The position numbers and the translations under genes were made by a program. The notes beneath the pieces were generated by a model. That model was not told the origin of the DNA. It saw only the letters and a list, made by a program, of their open reading frames with translations, and made no database searches. Below, one piece after another: positions 28,101 to 40,501 of a DNA stretch of 64,000 nucleotides (within the stretch, counting starts at the first letter, position 1; the number at the start of each line of letters is the position of its first letter). The DNA comes from Sialis fuliginosa (taxonomy: Eukaryota; Arthropoda; Insecta; Megaloptera; Sialidae), in NCBI GenBank assembly GCA_961205875.1, contig OY540816.1:10178701-10242700 (forward strand), read 5' to 3'.

Positions 28101-31100
28101 AATAAATATAAGTGAAAATCAAAGAGAAATGTTCAATTTAGATGCTAAATTTAATTACACTATTTTATTAGTACCTACATTAAAATATAGATTTTTTAAT
28201 CACAATAATTCCTTCATCAACGATAATTGGTACATAATATGTAGTTTTATACTTGCACTTTAAGAAAGCGATGAGCGTAGTCGACGAAGGTGCAGGGGTA
28301 GTTAGGCAGTGGGTGAAAAAGTGTTTTATTCACAAATAACATCAAAACAGCTAATTTAATTGAAAAATGGTTATATTATTTTTTGTAACTTTTTTAAACC
28401 ATTTATTTGTTTTTTATTTTATTTCAATACGAAAAAAATCGAGATATAGCCATAAATATAGATAATTATTTATTTATTTATTAATTTCTGGTAAAAGCAA
28501 GACAAATAAGTACCTAGTTTATATGTTGAATGAATATTTTAACAAGTAAAAACCGATAAGTCTTGATTAAATATCTAAAATAAAGTTTCTCTTAAAATCA
28601 CTCTAAATGGACTTACGTCCTTCTGACTTAGGACGGCAGTACATATCTGTAATTGATATTAATTGAAAAACCAAAAAACTTCACCGTACTCAAAATTTAT
28701 AAACATATCAGAAGTAGATACAAAACTGGTGTGACGAGTGAGAATTAAGTTTTATGGTAAAAAATGTATTTTACAAAAAGGTTACATTAAACATTCACAA
28801 CAATAATATACCCCACTCTTGAAAAGAATGGCTCAAACATTATCTTAGGCAGCGCAATAATATTAGTTCCTATTTTGTGTACGTCAATAGCGATGTGATT
28901 GTACAATTGATTGCTGGTTATTTTATTATTATAATACATACCTCTTTTAATAAAGCTTCTATTTTATTTAATAATGTTAATTCATTATCATTAGATTCTC
29001 CAGACGCAGGTAAAACTATATTTGTTAAATCATTTAAATCTTTACATGCATCCAATAGATCTACAAAATCTTGCATTATATTCAAATTTTTCCACAATAC
29101 AATAGCTTGACTGTCATAATGTCCAACTATACTTTGAACTATCTATAATACAATTATACAATAATAGAAAAAGACAAATTATATGTATTTGATAAATTAT
29201 AACATACCAATGTTGCACTGCTTGATAACTTCGGTGCATAATCAGGTTTATCCCAATAAACCTCTAAATTTATGCTTCCATTTACAGATAAATTTTCAAT
29301 CAACGATGCATTCATATTATGGTTATCTTGATAACTTCCAAATATTTCATAAGTAGCTTTTACTTCATAACTTGTCTGAAAATATTAACACAAAATGTGC
29401 GATCAGTCTAATTTTCATGATTTTGTCACAGCGTTACTTTTAATTACATATGATTTTATTCTAGTTAATTATTTTAAAATATGTTAATTGAAACCAGTTC
29501 CAACCTTTGAAATTGTTTTTTTCATATATACAGGATGTCCCGTAAACATACCGACAAACTTTCAGAAATTGTCGAGGACATTGAAACAATCGTTTTAGCA
29601 GTACAGCAAAAGAAAGGATCCCGTACAAAAGCATGATGAAATTATTTTTTACTTGAGGAAATGGTAGTTCAAAGTATGCTGATAAAAAGTTGTTATGGGT
29701 GAAACCTAAGAAAATCCATAATTTCTGCTCTAGAGGGTACCCCAAACACTATATTTGTGTTTATTTTTATGTTTATCTCTTAAAAGATCAACTTTTAGAA
29801 AAATTTGCAAGAGATGATAAGTTTTTAAGATTAATCAAACCATATAAAGAAATAATTTTTAGAATTTTTTAAAACATTTATTAATTTTATAAGAAAGTGT
29901 CCAATCAAAAAACTAAAAAAACCAAATGTTCTAAAAATATTTTTTTCATATTTATTTACTGATTTGAAGCACTTTTTAGTCTTTGCAAATTTTTCTAAAA
30001 GTTAACTTAAATCATGTATTAAAGATAAAATGTTTTGATGTCCCCTGGAGTAGGAATTATGGATTTTTGTAGGTTGCACCCTTTACAAATTATGATAAGC
30101 ATATTTTGAACTATCATTTTCATAACAAAGTTTAATCAAAAGGCATAATTCATTGTTTTTGTGCGGGGTCCTTTCTTTTGCTCTACTGCTTAAATAGTTC
30201 GCTTGCAAACATGAGTTTATTAACAAAAAGCAATTATTTTAGTGTCCTCAACAATTCCTGAAAGTTTGTCAGTATGTTTACGGGACAACCTGTATATAAT
30301 GACATAAAGATAACTTAATATTTCAATAAAATAGAAAAATTATGTATAAATCGTGATATATTTATTTATTTTTATTATGCTATAAAATGAATTACTTAAT
30401 TAATCTACTATTCTATTTCCATAAAAAAAAACTCATAAGGAAAGGGCACCTAAAACAAGACCAATTACAAATACTTACAATTGTGTTTCTTAACGTATCT
30501 GCTTGTTGTAAATGTTTTTGTATCATGCTTTTAATTTGACTATAATTATCATTACGTGAATGAAACCCATCAATTGTAATAATATTTCGGGAAAACATAT
30601 TTTTTTCACACGAACTCCCCATGAGTGATAGTGTACTGTCTTCATCTTTATTTTTATATATACACCAAATACCTGAATATTCTTCTCTGTTTTGATTAGG
30701 ATAAAGATAATTATACCTATCTATTATGGATCTGTAAAAATATATAATTATAAGACCATTTTGCACCATATTAAACTTAAGTCAATCTTAGCTAAGTCTG
30801 GTTTATGTCTGAGCAAAGCTTAGGTTTTGTTTGTGCAACAAAAATCGTTATCTTAAAATTGACTTAATTTTAAGTCAGACTTAACTAGTATGGTGAAAAC
30901 AGGCATATTTTAAGATACATTTGTTAATTATTCTCCCGCAAATATGACCATAGACTGTAAGAGCTGGGGGTTATTTTACTTTATAATGGAAATTCAATCT
31001 CCGCCACAACAGACTATTTTTAAACACTATACACTTAGTTCACATTAGCACAATATTGGTGCATTTGTACACTTCTAGTCTATGATCATTTGCAGGATTT

Positions 31101-31538
31101 GAGGATAATTTAATTTTAACAAGCTCCTATTTTAGTTTCATTACTATTTTATTACCTTGCTTCTTCAAAACTCATGTATGAATGTTTTTCTTCTCCTAGT
31201 TTCCATTTAGTAACTTCTGATTTCAATATCGAGACATCTTTCGATTCGTTGAAATAATCAACTTTTAATGGAGAACCAGTCAAATCCAAATCTAAATTCG
31301 ATTGATCAGATTTTTCAATCTTTCTTTTTATTGGGGTTTCTTGAAGATCCAACTAAATAAAAATAAGATATTTTATTAGTTATTAGTTAATCATAAAAAA
31401 TGTACAATTACTTACTCTGTGTTTATACGCTAAAATGCATTTCTTTTTGTACTCTTCAAAGATTTTTATATATGAAGGGATAACCAATTCTATTTCAATT
31501 TCTAGAAATAATTCTCTTAATTTTTCGATAATTTCCAT
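25153..31538 (-). CDS. Zwilch: Zwilch, kinetochore RZZ complex subunit
   Basis: Eleven minus-strand exons sum to 1992 nt (663 aa): 31416-31538, 31156-31352, 30479-30731, 29208-29375, 28942-29142, 27729-27867, 27469-27548, 27185-27378, 25568-26023, 25281-25390, 25153-25223. Zwilch forms the Rod-Zw10-Zwilch complex, which recruits Mad1-Mad2 and dynein to kinetochores for the spindle checkpoint. The family match is weak in the N-terminal half but clear later: PKLSSSATL against PPLSSTATL in human, LEIVIEIGLLKMFRDYQFIF against [20 protein letters not shown], and QSSWRLKIKSE against QKWRVEIYSG near the end. Its length is close to the family norm (about 590-640). The stop is 150 bp from the PPIH stop on the other strand. 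Introns hold repeats, including a 762-bp inverted-repeat element (29531-30292). Confidence 0.88.
26060..26690 (+). repeat. Dispersed repeat, uninterrupted copy in Zwilch intron 8/9 region
   Basis: This stretch matches, in reverse complement, the segments 57660-58074 and 59500-59840, which are split by the 1425-bp TTAA element. Shared landmarks are AACAGATGTTTACT, GCCAGAAA, CACTGTTCACTCTCAGTATTA (or its complement), TTTTTAACTTGA and CACCCTTCTA. Divergence is moderate. Inner CATGGCA/TGCCATG pairs make it partly symmetric. The 5' part overlaps the acceptor side of Zwilch exon 9's intron, not the exon. Confidence 0.55.
26788..26864. repeat. Near-perfect palindrome
   Basis: Arms of about 37 bp meet near 26825: TTACACTACGTGTATTTCAT on the left mirrors ATGAAATACATGGGTGTAAG on the right. 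It can form a long hairpin. The centre (ATATTAATC, then GATTAATAT) resembles the hairpin at 4072-4114, and each palindrome lies close to a copy of the repeat seen at 4141-4588. Confidence 0.7.
29531..30292. mobile_element. 762-bp terminal-inverted-repeat element in Zwilch intron 3
   Basis: Inverted repeats of about 55 bp bound it, starting CAGGATGTCCCGTAAACATA on the left and complementary to the right end GTATGTTTACGGGACAACCT. TATATA lies on both sides, consistent with a TA target duplication. The symmetry continues inward more weakly (GGATCCCG against CGGGGTCC). No ORF supports a transposase. The superfamily is probably Tc1/mariner-like, by the TA flank only. Confidence 0.65.
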
Positions 31539-31770
31539 TTTAATAAATATTGATTGATCGCATATGTATATTAGATGTAATTGATGTAATTATATTATGT
31601 ATGTAAACAGGTACATACAACGAAGATAATAAAAATAAACGATAGATACAAACTTTCATAACTTCAAAGACTTCAAACGGCAGACAACAAATAATTTAAT
31701 GCACCAGTACAAATTTAACCAATCAAATCACTTATAATTTACACGTGACTAAATTATGTACAGACCCGTA

Positions 31771-33195
31771 TTAAGGATGTATGGCACATACAGTCTATGT
31801 AGAAAATAACGTAAATCTAGGTGAGATGGAACGATCTAAATCAAACTTTTAAATATTCATTTTAAGTGCATGTAGGAAAGTCAAATTTGTTTATAAACTA
31901 CTTAAACTCTACTTAAACAATATAAATACTTATGTTTAAAGCTTATTTCTCATTCTTAACTATTATTTTAGAATTTTAGCCAATAAATGAATATTTTTGT
32001 TGATAATATGAAAACTTTTTACTCTGAATGTCATTTAAATTCATCTGTTAAAAATAAAAAAACCCCAAGTATTTTATTATTATAAATGACTTCAGAAATT
32101 AAAATATTATTAAATAACACTATTTAGAACATACATGGAACATATAAATGCAATGAAAATAATAATATTAGTAGTATATATGCTTACAAATATGAAAAAA
32201 TATGTAAGAAAATAAATAATTACATTTGACAACATCGCATTAGTACCAATTTAATTTACAACAATCATATTTGTGATTGTGATAATATTTGTGAACACAT
32301 GTGCACGCGTATTCAATTTGTTAACGTAAAACACAGAACAATAATACGAGTATACTCAAATATAGTGTTGTTAGTTTGTGAAGAGAAAAATGTTTCATTG
32401 GAAAGGAAAAATTATTAAAGAAACGGTATATAATCAACGACGAGTAAACTCTTTACGATAAAAAAAATATAGAGGAAGTGCCTGTTACACCCGAGGAGAC
32501 CAAACAACACGGTTAGTTCTCTAGCACCCCTCCCCCCAAGTATATCTTATTATTTATTTATATACATATAATTTAATTATTTAAATGCCGAGTTTTGTAA
32601 TAATTGTGACAGAAAAACGTTAACCTTCAATTGTTTAAATTGAATACTTCAAAATCACGCAAATTTTAATAAAAAATAAATGTTAACGTCTAAAAATAAT
32701 AAAAATGAATCAATTATAAATATATTAATAACAGTAAAATAAAATATTTGGATGTATTGTAATAATACAAAAGTTTATACAGCGCGCCCTGGATAATCAG
32801 CTGTGCACTGTTGCCAAGTCAAAATATAATTTTTATAGAGTACGCCATTTTTTTATTTTTTTCGACATTTTTCAGCAATAATTATTTTTTTTCTCACAAT
32901 TTAGTTCTGTATGCATATAATTTTTTTTATGAAACTTGTTGCTAAATATGTAAGTGACGTGTTGTGAAAATTTCGGATTTTTCTCGATGCTTGAACCATG
33001 TGTTTTATTGGAATTCAACCGTCAATACACCATTCTCCCATAAGAGCCCATGTTAATTTTTTTAAATAATAACTTTTAAACTATGTTGTAAAACCTTTTG
33101 AAATTTTGTGTGGGTACTTTAGATTTATTAAGGAGTAACTTCTCCAAATTTCAACTATTTCTCGTTGAAATTAGATACCTGCCATACATCCTTAA
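31771..33195 (+). mobile_element. 1425-bp TTAA-bounded non-autonomous DNA transposon, copy 1
   Basis: It is bounded by TTAAGGATGTATGGCA on the left and TGCCATACATCCTTAA on the right, so inverted termini of 16 bp include TTAA at each edge. No ORF above about 60 codons is present. An equal-length copy lies at 58075-59499 in the opposite orientation, and every stretch I compared matches. TTAA targets point to piggyBac, Kolobok or Sola3 type transposases; the GG start after TTAA does not fit classic piggyBac CCY ends. Confidence 0.85.
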
Positions 33196-33397
33196 ATTGC
33201 ATATTATGACGGTTAAAAATACATATTTTCATATATTAAAATATGAATCAACTATATATGTTTAAAATATGATATTTTGTACTTATATTCTTAGGAATAT
33301 ATACTATAATAATATAACTATAATACATTACTACTTATGATAAATATATCAAGTGAAAATTTAATTTGTGTATGTAGTGTGTATTATATATACTTAT

Positions 33398-33662
33398 TTT
33401 CATGATTTTTTATGCTCTTTCGAATAGCAACAGTCGAAATTCGAAAACATGAAACCTTTCACCCCCACCTCCCACCCAACCCATTATTTTTTATTGTATA
33501 TATTGTATTGTATAAAATATATTGTATAGTACAATTAAATTTAGTAAATAAAAAAAATATCTTAAAAAATAATGGGGTGGGTGGGAGGTGGAGGTGAACG
33601 ATTTCACGTTTTCGAATTTCAACTGTTGCTATTTGAAAGAGTATAAAAAATTATGAAAATTT
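33398..33662. repeat. Fold-back element, about 265 bp
   Basis: Two arms of about 90-100 bp (33398-33490 and 33561-33662) are inverted copies, for example CGAATAGCAACAGTCGAAAT against its complement near 33625, and CCCCACCTCCCACCC against GGGTGGGAGGTGG. The spacer of about 70 bp is AT-rich. An ORF across the left arm is not supported as a gene. Confidence 0.75.
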
Positions 33663-34419
33663 TGTACAATAGATTTTTTAAATTCTTCATGTTTCAGAGT
33701 TATTTGCAATATACGATTATTTTGCACATTTTTATAGGGGTATTTTACCCCGTTGGCTTTAAACCATTTTACCGCAGCTTAAATAATTTTTTTCATACTA
33801 CCTTTGATCCCCTCTAACTACAAAATTTGAACTTGATGTGATTTTATCACTTGAAAAGGGTCCCTTGTTAGTAGGTAATCTCGAAAACTACTGGATTGAT
33901 TTTGATGAAATTTGATATCTTAATTGCTATATGTAAATATCATCACGCTACCTCTACAGAGCTGATAAATTAATAAATTAGCTATGGAAGTCAAAACAAA
34001 AATGAACACACAAACCATTTAAACTGTATTTTGGCCTAAACTATAAAAGATACATCAAAATTCCATGTGGACGTTTAAGTATTAGTTGTAAGAGTTTTTA
34101 AAAGCGTAGTTTACGTATGTAATCCACGCACCTAATGGAGGGTTAAAATTAAACAAATTATTTTAAAATTAGCAATTTATATAATAAATTTATTGAAAAC
34201 ATAACAAGTTATAAAATCACTATATTATAACAATAATTATTTAAAGTATTTTGTAACATTTATACAAAATCACATGTATTTTTAATACTAAAATAAATAC
34301 GTAAGTCAGTAAATTAATACTGTTTTTAAAAAAATATATAAAGAAATTTTATATGATACATTGATATAAGCTTCATAAAATATAAATTTTATTTTATTAT
34401 AAAATCTTTATTATTTATG

Positions 34420-35256
34420 TCATGAATCTATGACTGTTAATTTAACAGGTTTAGTTGTCGCTTTCCCAAATCTTCTGGAAGCTTCAATAATAAACGCTTT
34501 TTCCATTTGTTCTACAAGCTGGTCGAAAAATACATGACACAGTCGAGAGTGTAATAATGACTTGAACTCAAATGAAACATAAAAATCAACAATACATGAA
34601 TATTCATTGCTTTTTAAGCCAGGACTAAAACGCCATAAATTTTCTAAATAATTAAATAATCTACCCTCTTTACACACGGATTGAATTAAATATGGTTTTA
34701 TTAATGTGACATTTGAAATGTAACATTCCTTTATTGGTGGAAATCCAACTTCCAATTCTGCTTTCAAACGATTTGTTTTTTTATTTGATACTAATGATTT
34801 TGAACAAAACGGCAGAAATTTGTTATAATTTTCTACATCAGACACGACACTGTATAATTGTTCCATTGAGTATCTGTAATAGATCCAATTTATTAACACA
34901 TTTTTAAATCAATATTTAATACTTATTGAACAAAAAAACGTTTATTTACCCTACTAATTTTCTGCCTCTATATTCTTTTTTCTTATTTTGTAGTTGTGTA
35001 AAGTCTAAAAATGTTCTTGATGGAATAAATAGTGCACTGTTTGAATTATGGATACTTCTATTTTTCATAAATCTGAAAAATGATATTTATTAATGCTTTT
35101 AAGTATGTATAAATAATCTAATGTATTTTTATACAATTGTGATATAGGTTATGTCAAGAATAATAAAAAATAAAATAAAAATATATACATTATTTTTAAA
35201 TCATATTATGTATGTACTTACAAATTGCGTACTGAAGAATGAATATTTACTAACAT
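34420..35256 (-). CDS. COQ10: Coenzyme Q-binding protein COQ10, START-domain
   Basis: Three minus-strand exons, 35222-35256, 34950-35072 and 34420-34873, sum to 612 nt (203 aa). COQ10 is a mitochondrial lipid-binding protein of the START/polyketide-cyclase fold that binds coenzyme Q and is needed for efficient respiration. The N-terminus (MLVNIHSSVRNLRF, then KNRSIHNSN) is basic and hydroxylated with no acidic residues, as in a mitochondrial presequence. The domain shows YSMEQLYSVVSDVENYNKFL, FLPFCSKS, LKAELEVGFPPIKE, WRFSPG, VDFYVSFEFKS and a final VEQMEKAFIIEASRRFGK, all in family order. Length fits the family. The start is the only in-frame ATG before the presequence. Confidence 0.94.
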
Positions 35257-36683
35257 TTTTGTGTTCTTAATGCCATATACGAAACAGGCATAATTTGCCA
35301 TAATTTTCGCAATAATTGCCAAAAAATGGCAATACTTTCTCCGTTCAAAACATTTTTCCTGTATAAAAATTTCGGTTTAGTAATAAGACTAACTAATTTT
35401 GATTAATATTTATTTATATTTTATGTTAATGTATGCCAAGGCAATGGCCAAGGTTAAAAAGATATTACGATATTTTTCTAAATTTGAATTGAAAACATAT
35501 CGTGAGTTGATGGTATTTTTGCAATTATGTACGTATTATAACGATTTTTATTATGATTTATATATCATGTAAACAGAGTTTATAAAAAATGATAACCATA
35601 TTATTATATTTAATTTAAACAATACAAATATGTTTATTATTATGTTAAAAGTACATGTGTTAATTAACTCATATAAACCATAATTTGTAAAATCTGTCAA
35701 CATTATAAGTAAGGTTATTGACGTGCTATATACAGGCGAGTAAAAAGAATCCGACCACCGAAATAAAATAAAGTTGTAGTGTGTTTGTGCAGCTTTGAAA
35801 TTGAAATGTGCAGTTGTAAAAGTGGTTTAATTGCATCTACATTTTTACTTTCATATGTCCGGTATTATAAATGTGCTAGCAAAATTTCAAATATGGTTTC
35901 TATCGATCTGACAGTTCTCCTTTAGTTTCATAAATAGGTGTTCTCCTTTAGTTTCATAAATAGGGAGTCTCAGGGTTTGCACACTGGATCTCCGGGCTCA
36001 GGGTTTAGGTGCAATTTCTCTGGGTTTTGCAAAAAATGACGACGACTATAAAAAAAAAAAAGGTCGTCAAATTTTATTTAAAAAAATAATAAAAAGATAA
36101 AGGATAGAACAAAATAAAAAAGGGGTCTTCATTTACATGTCAGGGTTTACAAAAACTATCTGGTCACCCTATCTATGACGTCTATTCGGATTTTATTGTA
36201 CATAATTGATTTGCTTTTCAATTAACTTATCAAAACGAAGAAATAATGTTTCATAACAGTTTTAATTGATAATTACCTCTTCGAAATTAATGGCATATAA
36301 GCCCAACTCACTTCAGCTTTTTTCACTCGATGCTAGAATTCAAAATTATCACGTGACTACTTTTGACGCCAGAATGAGCGTCGAGCATCAACCTCTGGCG
36401 TTAATACGAAAAGACGCATTTAGATTTTTAAACCCTTCAAGGTATAAGGTAGTCTCTTAATTCGGCGCGATAGAGAAACTCGTCATCTGGTATGCCCAAG
36501 CTGATTGGTCAAAAGTTTTTACATACCTTGTAAACCCTTAAATTTTTATGATTAATTTTGTTTATGGGAATATATGTATAATGTATATGTAGGACATGCA
36601 AAATTTTAATTTCAATAAAATAATAGTACTTATAAAAACATTTATTATTATAAATTACATACATAACTAACACAATAAATGAT
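35257..36683. other. COQ10-mRpL38 intergenic region
   Basis: Between two genes on the same strand. It holds the COQ10 promoter, a repeat left end at 35733-35860, a tandem pair of about 26 bp at 35914-35965 (TTCTCCTTTAGTTTCATAAA twice), and the truncated hAT-like copy at 35961-36171. A short plus-strand ORF at 36266-36460 has no recognisable product and I do not call it. Confidence 0.6.
35961..36171 (-). mobile_element. hAT-like MITE, truncated copy 1
   Basis: The right end (CTGGTCACCCTA) and the inner GGGTTTACAAAAAC and GGAGTCTCAGGG stretches match copies 2 (39307-39559) and 3 (44787-45048) in the opposite orientation. The other terminus is missing, so no target duplication can be paired. 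Confidence 0.6.
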
Positions 36684-39600
36684 TTATACATCATTTATTC
36701 TACCCCATCCCATTCTTTCTTTCTTCATTTCAGATTTTAACCATGATGGAATACTATGATCAAGAGGTTCTGCATTTGGATATGGTAAAGATGGTTCAGG
36801 TTTCTTGAAAGGATGCATTTTTTTTAATTTCTTTAATAAATATTCTTCATTTATTTTTTTGGGGTCTCGATATTTATCCATATATAAATTAAATGGCTTT
36901 CTTAAAGGAAACCATTCTTGGGGTCTGATATAAGGTGGAGGAAAATCATATTCATAAATAGGTTCTTTCATGTCTGAAATAAAAATAAAACTTAATCAGA
37001 GGAGTAAATCGGGTTCCTTGTGCCTCTGGCGAGGACCTATGTATCAGCCAGCGCCCATTATCTTTTATATTACTGCAGATTTATTTTTTGTTTTTTTTTT
37101 GCACTTTGATTTACAAGTAAAAAATTCATGAAAATCCATAATCTCAAATTATTTTGTCCTAAATGTCTTGTTAGAAAAATGATGTCACATCAAAAATTAT
37201 TTAAGACAATAGCTGCTTATTTTTCCAATAAAATAAGATACTATTATTTGAAGTATACTTTTATGTAAAATATTTTAAAATTTAATTGGATGTTTTGTAT
37301 CTAGTTGCTTAAAATAACTCCTGTACAACAAATTACTTACTTAAAGTATTATGATAAAAATCTGTAAGTGAAGAATCCCAATCTGACTGGAAAAATGCTA
37401 AGCCTGCAGGTGTAATATCATCTTGCCTAGGTCTATAAAAGTCCAGTGTTGAAAATGTACGCTCTTTCAAATTGAAACTAAAATTAAAATTACAAGTCAA
37501 TAAAAATACGTATTTCTAAAATATTGAAAGAAATTACCACTGTCCTTCTTTCTTTAGTTCAGAGTAATTGATTTTTTTGTTTTGTTTATATAATAGAAAT
37601 ATGAAGCGATGGTATCCTGTACCACGAGGAGCAAATGGCTGCAGATACTCAATAATTGTTTCACCTTGAGAAAAATTTCCTCCTGGTATATTGCCACTGA
37701 AAACAAAATATTGATTCATCCTGTAGAACATTAATGTATTCTTCATTGAATATCTATTAAATATTCAAGGTAATTAACTTTCAATTTTTATATTAAAGAA
37801 ATTTGAATATAAATTCTTGTAAATTTTTAAAGTAAAACAGATATTTGTACTTGTTATATTTTTATGTAAAATAATTTCAAAGTAATGTATGCATTTGATT
37901 TTTTTTAGTTTTCTATATTTTAATTTGATAATTAGTTTACTTTAGAAAATCATAAAATTATTAAAAAATGATTTTTGTTATTCAATTTCCCATATTCTGA
38001 TCTCTTTTATAATTGGGTATGATAAAATTTCAGAACAAAATATTAATATTTTTCTGAAATCTAAAAATATTTTACTTAAACAACCATATCATATCAAAGG
38101 GAAAGTTAAAAAAGTATTTGTTAATTTGTTAATATTTGAAAATTGAAAAAACCGGGTCCAATGCGCTAGTAATTTATACACATTAATAAGTAAATATTTT
38201 GTACTTACACAAACCAATGTACATATTCAGCATTGTTATTACTTAAATGCCCATCTGGATTCGTTAATATTAAGGTCCATAACGTATTTGGTTCTGCAGC
38301 AAATGAAACTTCGGGTTTTGCTTTTGCTTCAGAAGGTTTTATTACATTACCATAAAAAACAGGGGCACTATATTCCTCTGAGATATTATACTTAACATCT
38401 AACACAATTCGTGGTGTAAAAAAAGCATCTCCAAATAAATGTTGATACACTCCATAATGGTTTGCAATTTTTCTTATTTGGTATGGGCCACCTGTTCTTA
38501 GCCATTCTTTTTTGACATCTTCTAAATTTATTTTTACTAAAATAAATATAACAAATTAATTGAAATGCACAGAATATTACATTACAATATTTCATCTTTT
38601 TATAATACTAAATCAGTGACAGAACTATATTATAGTATATTTTGCCTGAGTGACCTTTCGGAATTCCTAGATTCATGGATCTGTTGCTTTGCATACTTTG
38701 TTACATAGTAGGTACACCAATGTTGGCAGAATGAATAGACTACGTAAGTTGTTCTAAGTGGTCATCTCAATCGAATAGTGCAATTATTATTTTATTGTAA
38801 AAGAATTGTAATAAAGTGTTACAAAATTAAGTCTTTTTTATAAAAATATCCAAGCTTCTCCACCGGAGATGAGTTATTTGACTAATTTTGTTGCTTTAGA
38901 TTAAAAAGCTTATATAATTATTGGCTATATTTAGAACACTTACATGATTTATTTCTGGCCTGTTTTTCTATATCAGGATTTTGTTTTAATGTCTTCAAAT
39001 ATTTAATTCGTTCATGTAATTGTTCACTTCTTGATACCAATGGCTTAGCAAATCCTATGTCTACTCGATAATGTAATGTTGGATCTTTGAAATTTAATTC
39101 TACAAAGAAATGTTAGAATTAACTTATGAAATATTTATGATATTACTACCATTGTTTCCGATTTGGGTGCCATTTTTCATGTTTTGATTCAGATACACAT
39201 AAAAAGATATCAGAATTACCAAAAACATTGATTTTCTTTGCAATTCTTAAAATTACGATACTCGTAAAGGATTGCTTAATTTATAAAAAATGATGAACTC
39301 TGCATATAGGATGACCAGATTTTAGTTTTTGTAAACCCTGACATGTAAATGAAGACCTCTTTTTTATTTTATTTTATTCTTTTTATTTCTATTTTAAATT
39401 CCTAATCACCACTTTTGTGCCCCTTGCTATTTTTTGACAACCGTTTTTTAGTCATCATTATTACAAAATCCGGAGAAATTATACTGAAACCCGGAGCCCG
39501 GCGAAACAATAATACAAATCCTGAGACTCCGGGTGAAAACCTGAGACCTGGTCACTCTATCTGCACATTGAAATTTTTCAATATACATGCTAAATTTATT

Positions 39601-39822
39601 TTGTAGATTAGATCTATCCAATAATTTTAAGAATTAAGAAATATAACAGGATCCCATATATTCAATAGATTAATATATTATGTTAATACCACTCAATCGT
39701 TGTTCAAGTGTTCGAGCTACACCTGGTGCCTTTCCTCTTAAATGATGTCCATATCTTACACTCCCATGTTGATTTCTTATTAATAATGCTTCTGGCATAA
39801 ACTTGAATAAATTTCCAGCCAT
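36684..39822 (-). CDS. mRpL38: Mitochondrial ribosomal protein L38 (PEBP-like)
   Basis: Six minus-strand exons, 39690-39822, 38944-39099, 38209-38536, 37538-37696, 37341-37477 and 36684-36973, sum to 1203 nt (400 aa; human is about 380). MRPL38 belongs to the large subunit of the mitochondrial ribosome and carries a phosphatidylethanolamine-binding-protein fold. The PEBP core is visible: WTLILTNPDGHL, AEYVHWFV, NIPGGNF and APRGTGYHRFIFLLYKQ. The C-terminal part (RTFSTLDFYRPRQD, TPAGLAFFQSDWD, MKEPIYEYDFPPPY, DKYRD) is specific to the MRPL38 family. The N-terminus MAGNLFKFMPEALLIRNQ looks like a mitochondrial presequence. Intron 1 carries a hAT-like MITE (39307-39559). Confidence 0.95.
39307..39559 (+). 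mobile_element. hAT-like MITE, copy 2, in mRpL38 intron 1
   Basis: The 253-bp element has ends TAGGATGACCAG and CTGGTCACTCTA. The flanking 8-mers TCTGCATA and TCTGCACA differ at one base, which fits an aged hAT target duplication. The interior matches copies 1 and 3 (GTTTTTGTAAACCCTGA; GAGACTCCGGGTGAAAACCTG). Confidence 0.8.
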
Positions 39823-40501
39823 ATTAATTTAAATACCCTTATATTTTTATAATATATAACTAGAATTATTCCATTTTAGGCTTTAGGTAAAAGTTAATCT
39901 GAAAATAACATAAAAATATAAAGTATATGAAAAAAAATTGTATTCTTAGGCCTGTTAAGTTAAATTAGAATTATCGGTTTTTACATAAGATATATCTACA
40001 ATTTAAAAATTATTTTGTGTTAATATAACCTTAAATATTTTTTTATTCCGCCATCACTTTTTTAATATTTTTTTAGGGAATTTATCTGTTACATTAATCT
40101 GTACAAATCCAAAAAGATTATATAACATAGAGAAAGGCGCCATAACACTTTATGTAGTGGGCGTCAATCATAAATAATAAGAGAAAGAAAATATAGAGTA
40201 CCTACGTGACGTGGACTGTCGTTTCTGGAGTATCTTTATTCTGTGGTCCACTATCATTTCTTTCTCTTTCTACCGAGAGTTATCGTTTTCTACTGGCTAC
40301 TGTTTCTATGTGATATAATCTCTTTGGTACAAAAATTTTATAATTCTATCATGGTGGCGATCATGTGTTACATTCATATTTCTTGTTTCTTGCTTCACAA
40401 TCACAATGTCAAAATTTGACATGTGTTCTTTCAAAAAATGTTTTGTGTAATTCATATTTAAGTAATTTTTTTATTGGATCTTTTTACATTATTCAATAAA
40501 T
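39823..40501. promoter_or_regulatory. Shared mRpL38/ALKBH4 divergent promoter region
   Basis: The two start codons are 679 bp apart and point away from each other, so both promoters lie here. The middle (40130-40300) is the least AT-rich part and contains GGCGCC and paired CTTTCTCTTTC/GAGAAAGAAA tracts. I cannot assign transcription-factor sites. Confidence 0.6.

Larger units (their letters stand above)
31539..34419. other. Zwilch-COQ10 intergenic region
   Basis: The 2.9 kb upstream of Zwilch and downstream of COQ10 is mostly transposon: the 1425-bp TTAA element (31771-33195) and a fold-back element (33398-33662). About 230 bp (31539-31770) remains as a likely Zwilch promoter. The stretch 33663-34419 shows nothing I can recognise apart from the COQ10 3' end. 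Confidence 0.6.

Noticed and set aside
32390..32520. Mini-ORFs inside the 1425-bp TTAA element
   Set aside because: All are shorter than 30 codons and do not join into a transposase-like frame; the element appears non-coding.
36266..36460. Plus-strand 64-codon ORF upstream of mRpL38
   Set aside because: No recognisable protein, no splice partners, and it sits in a repeat-rich gap.
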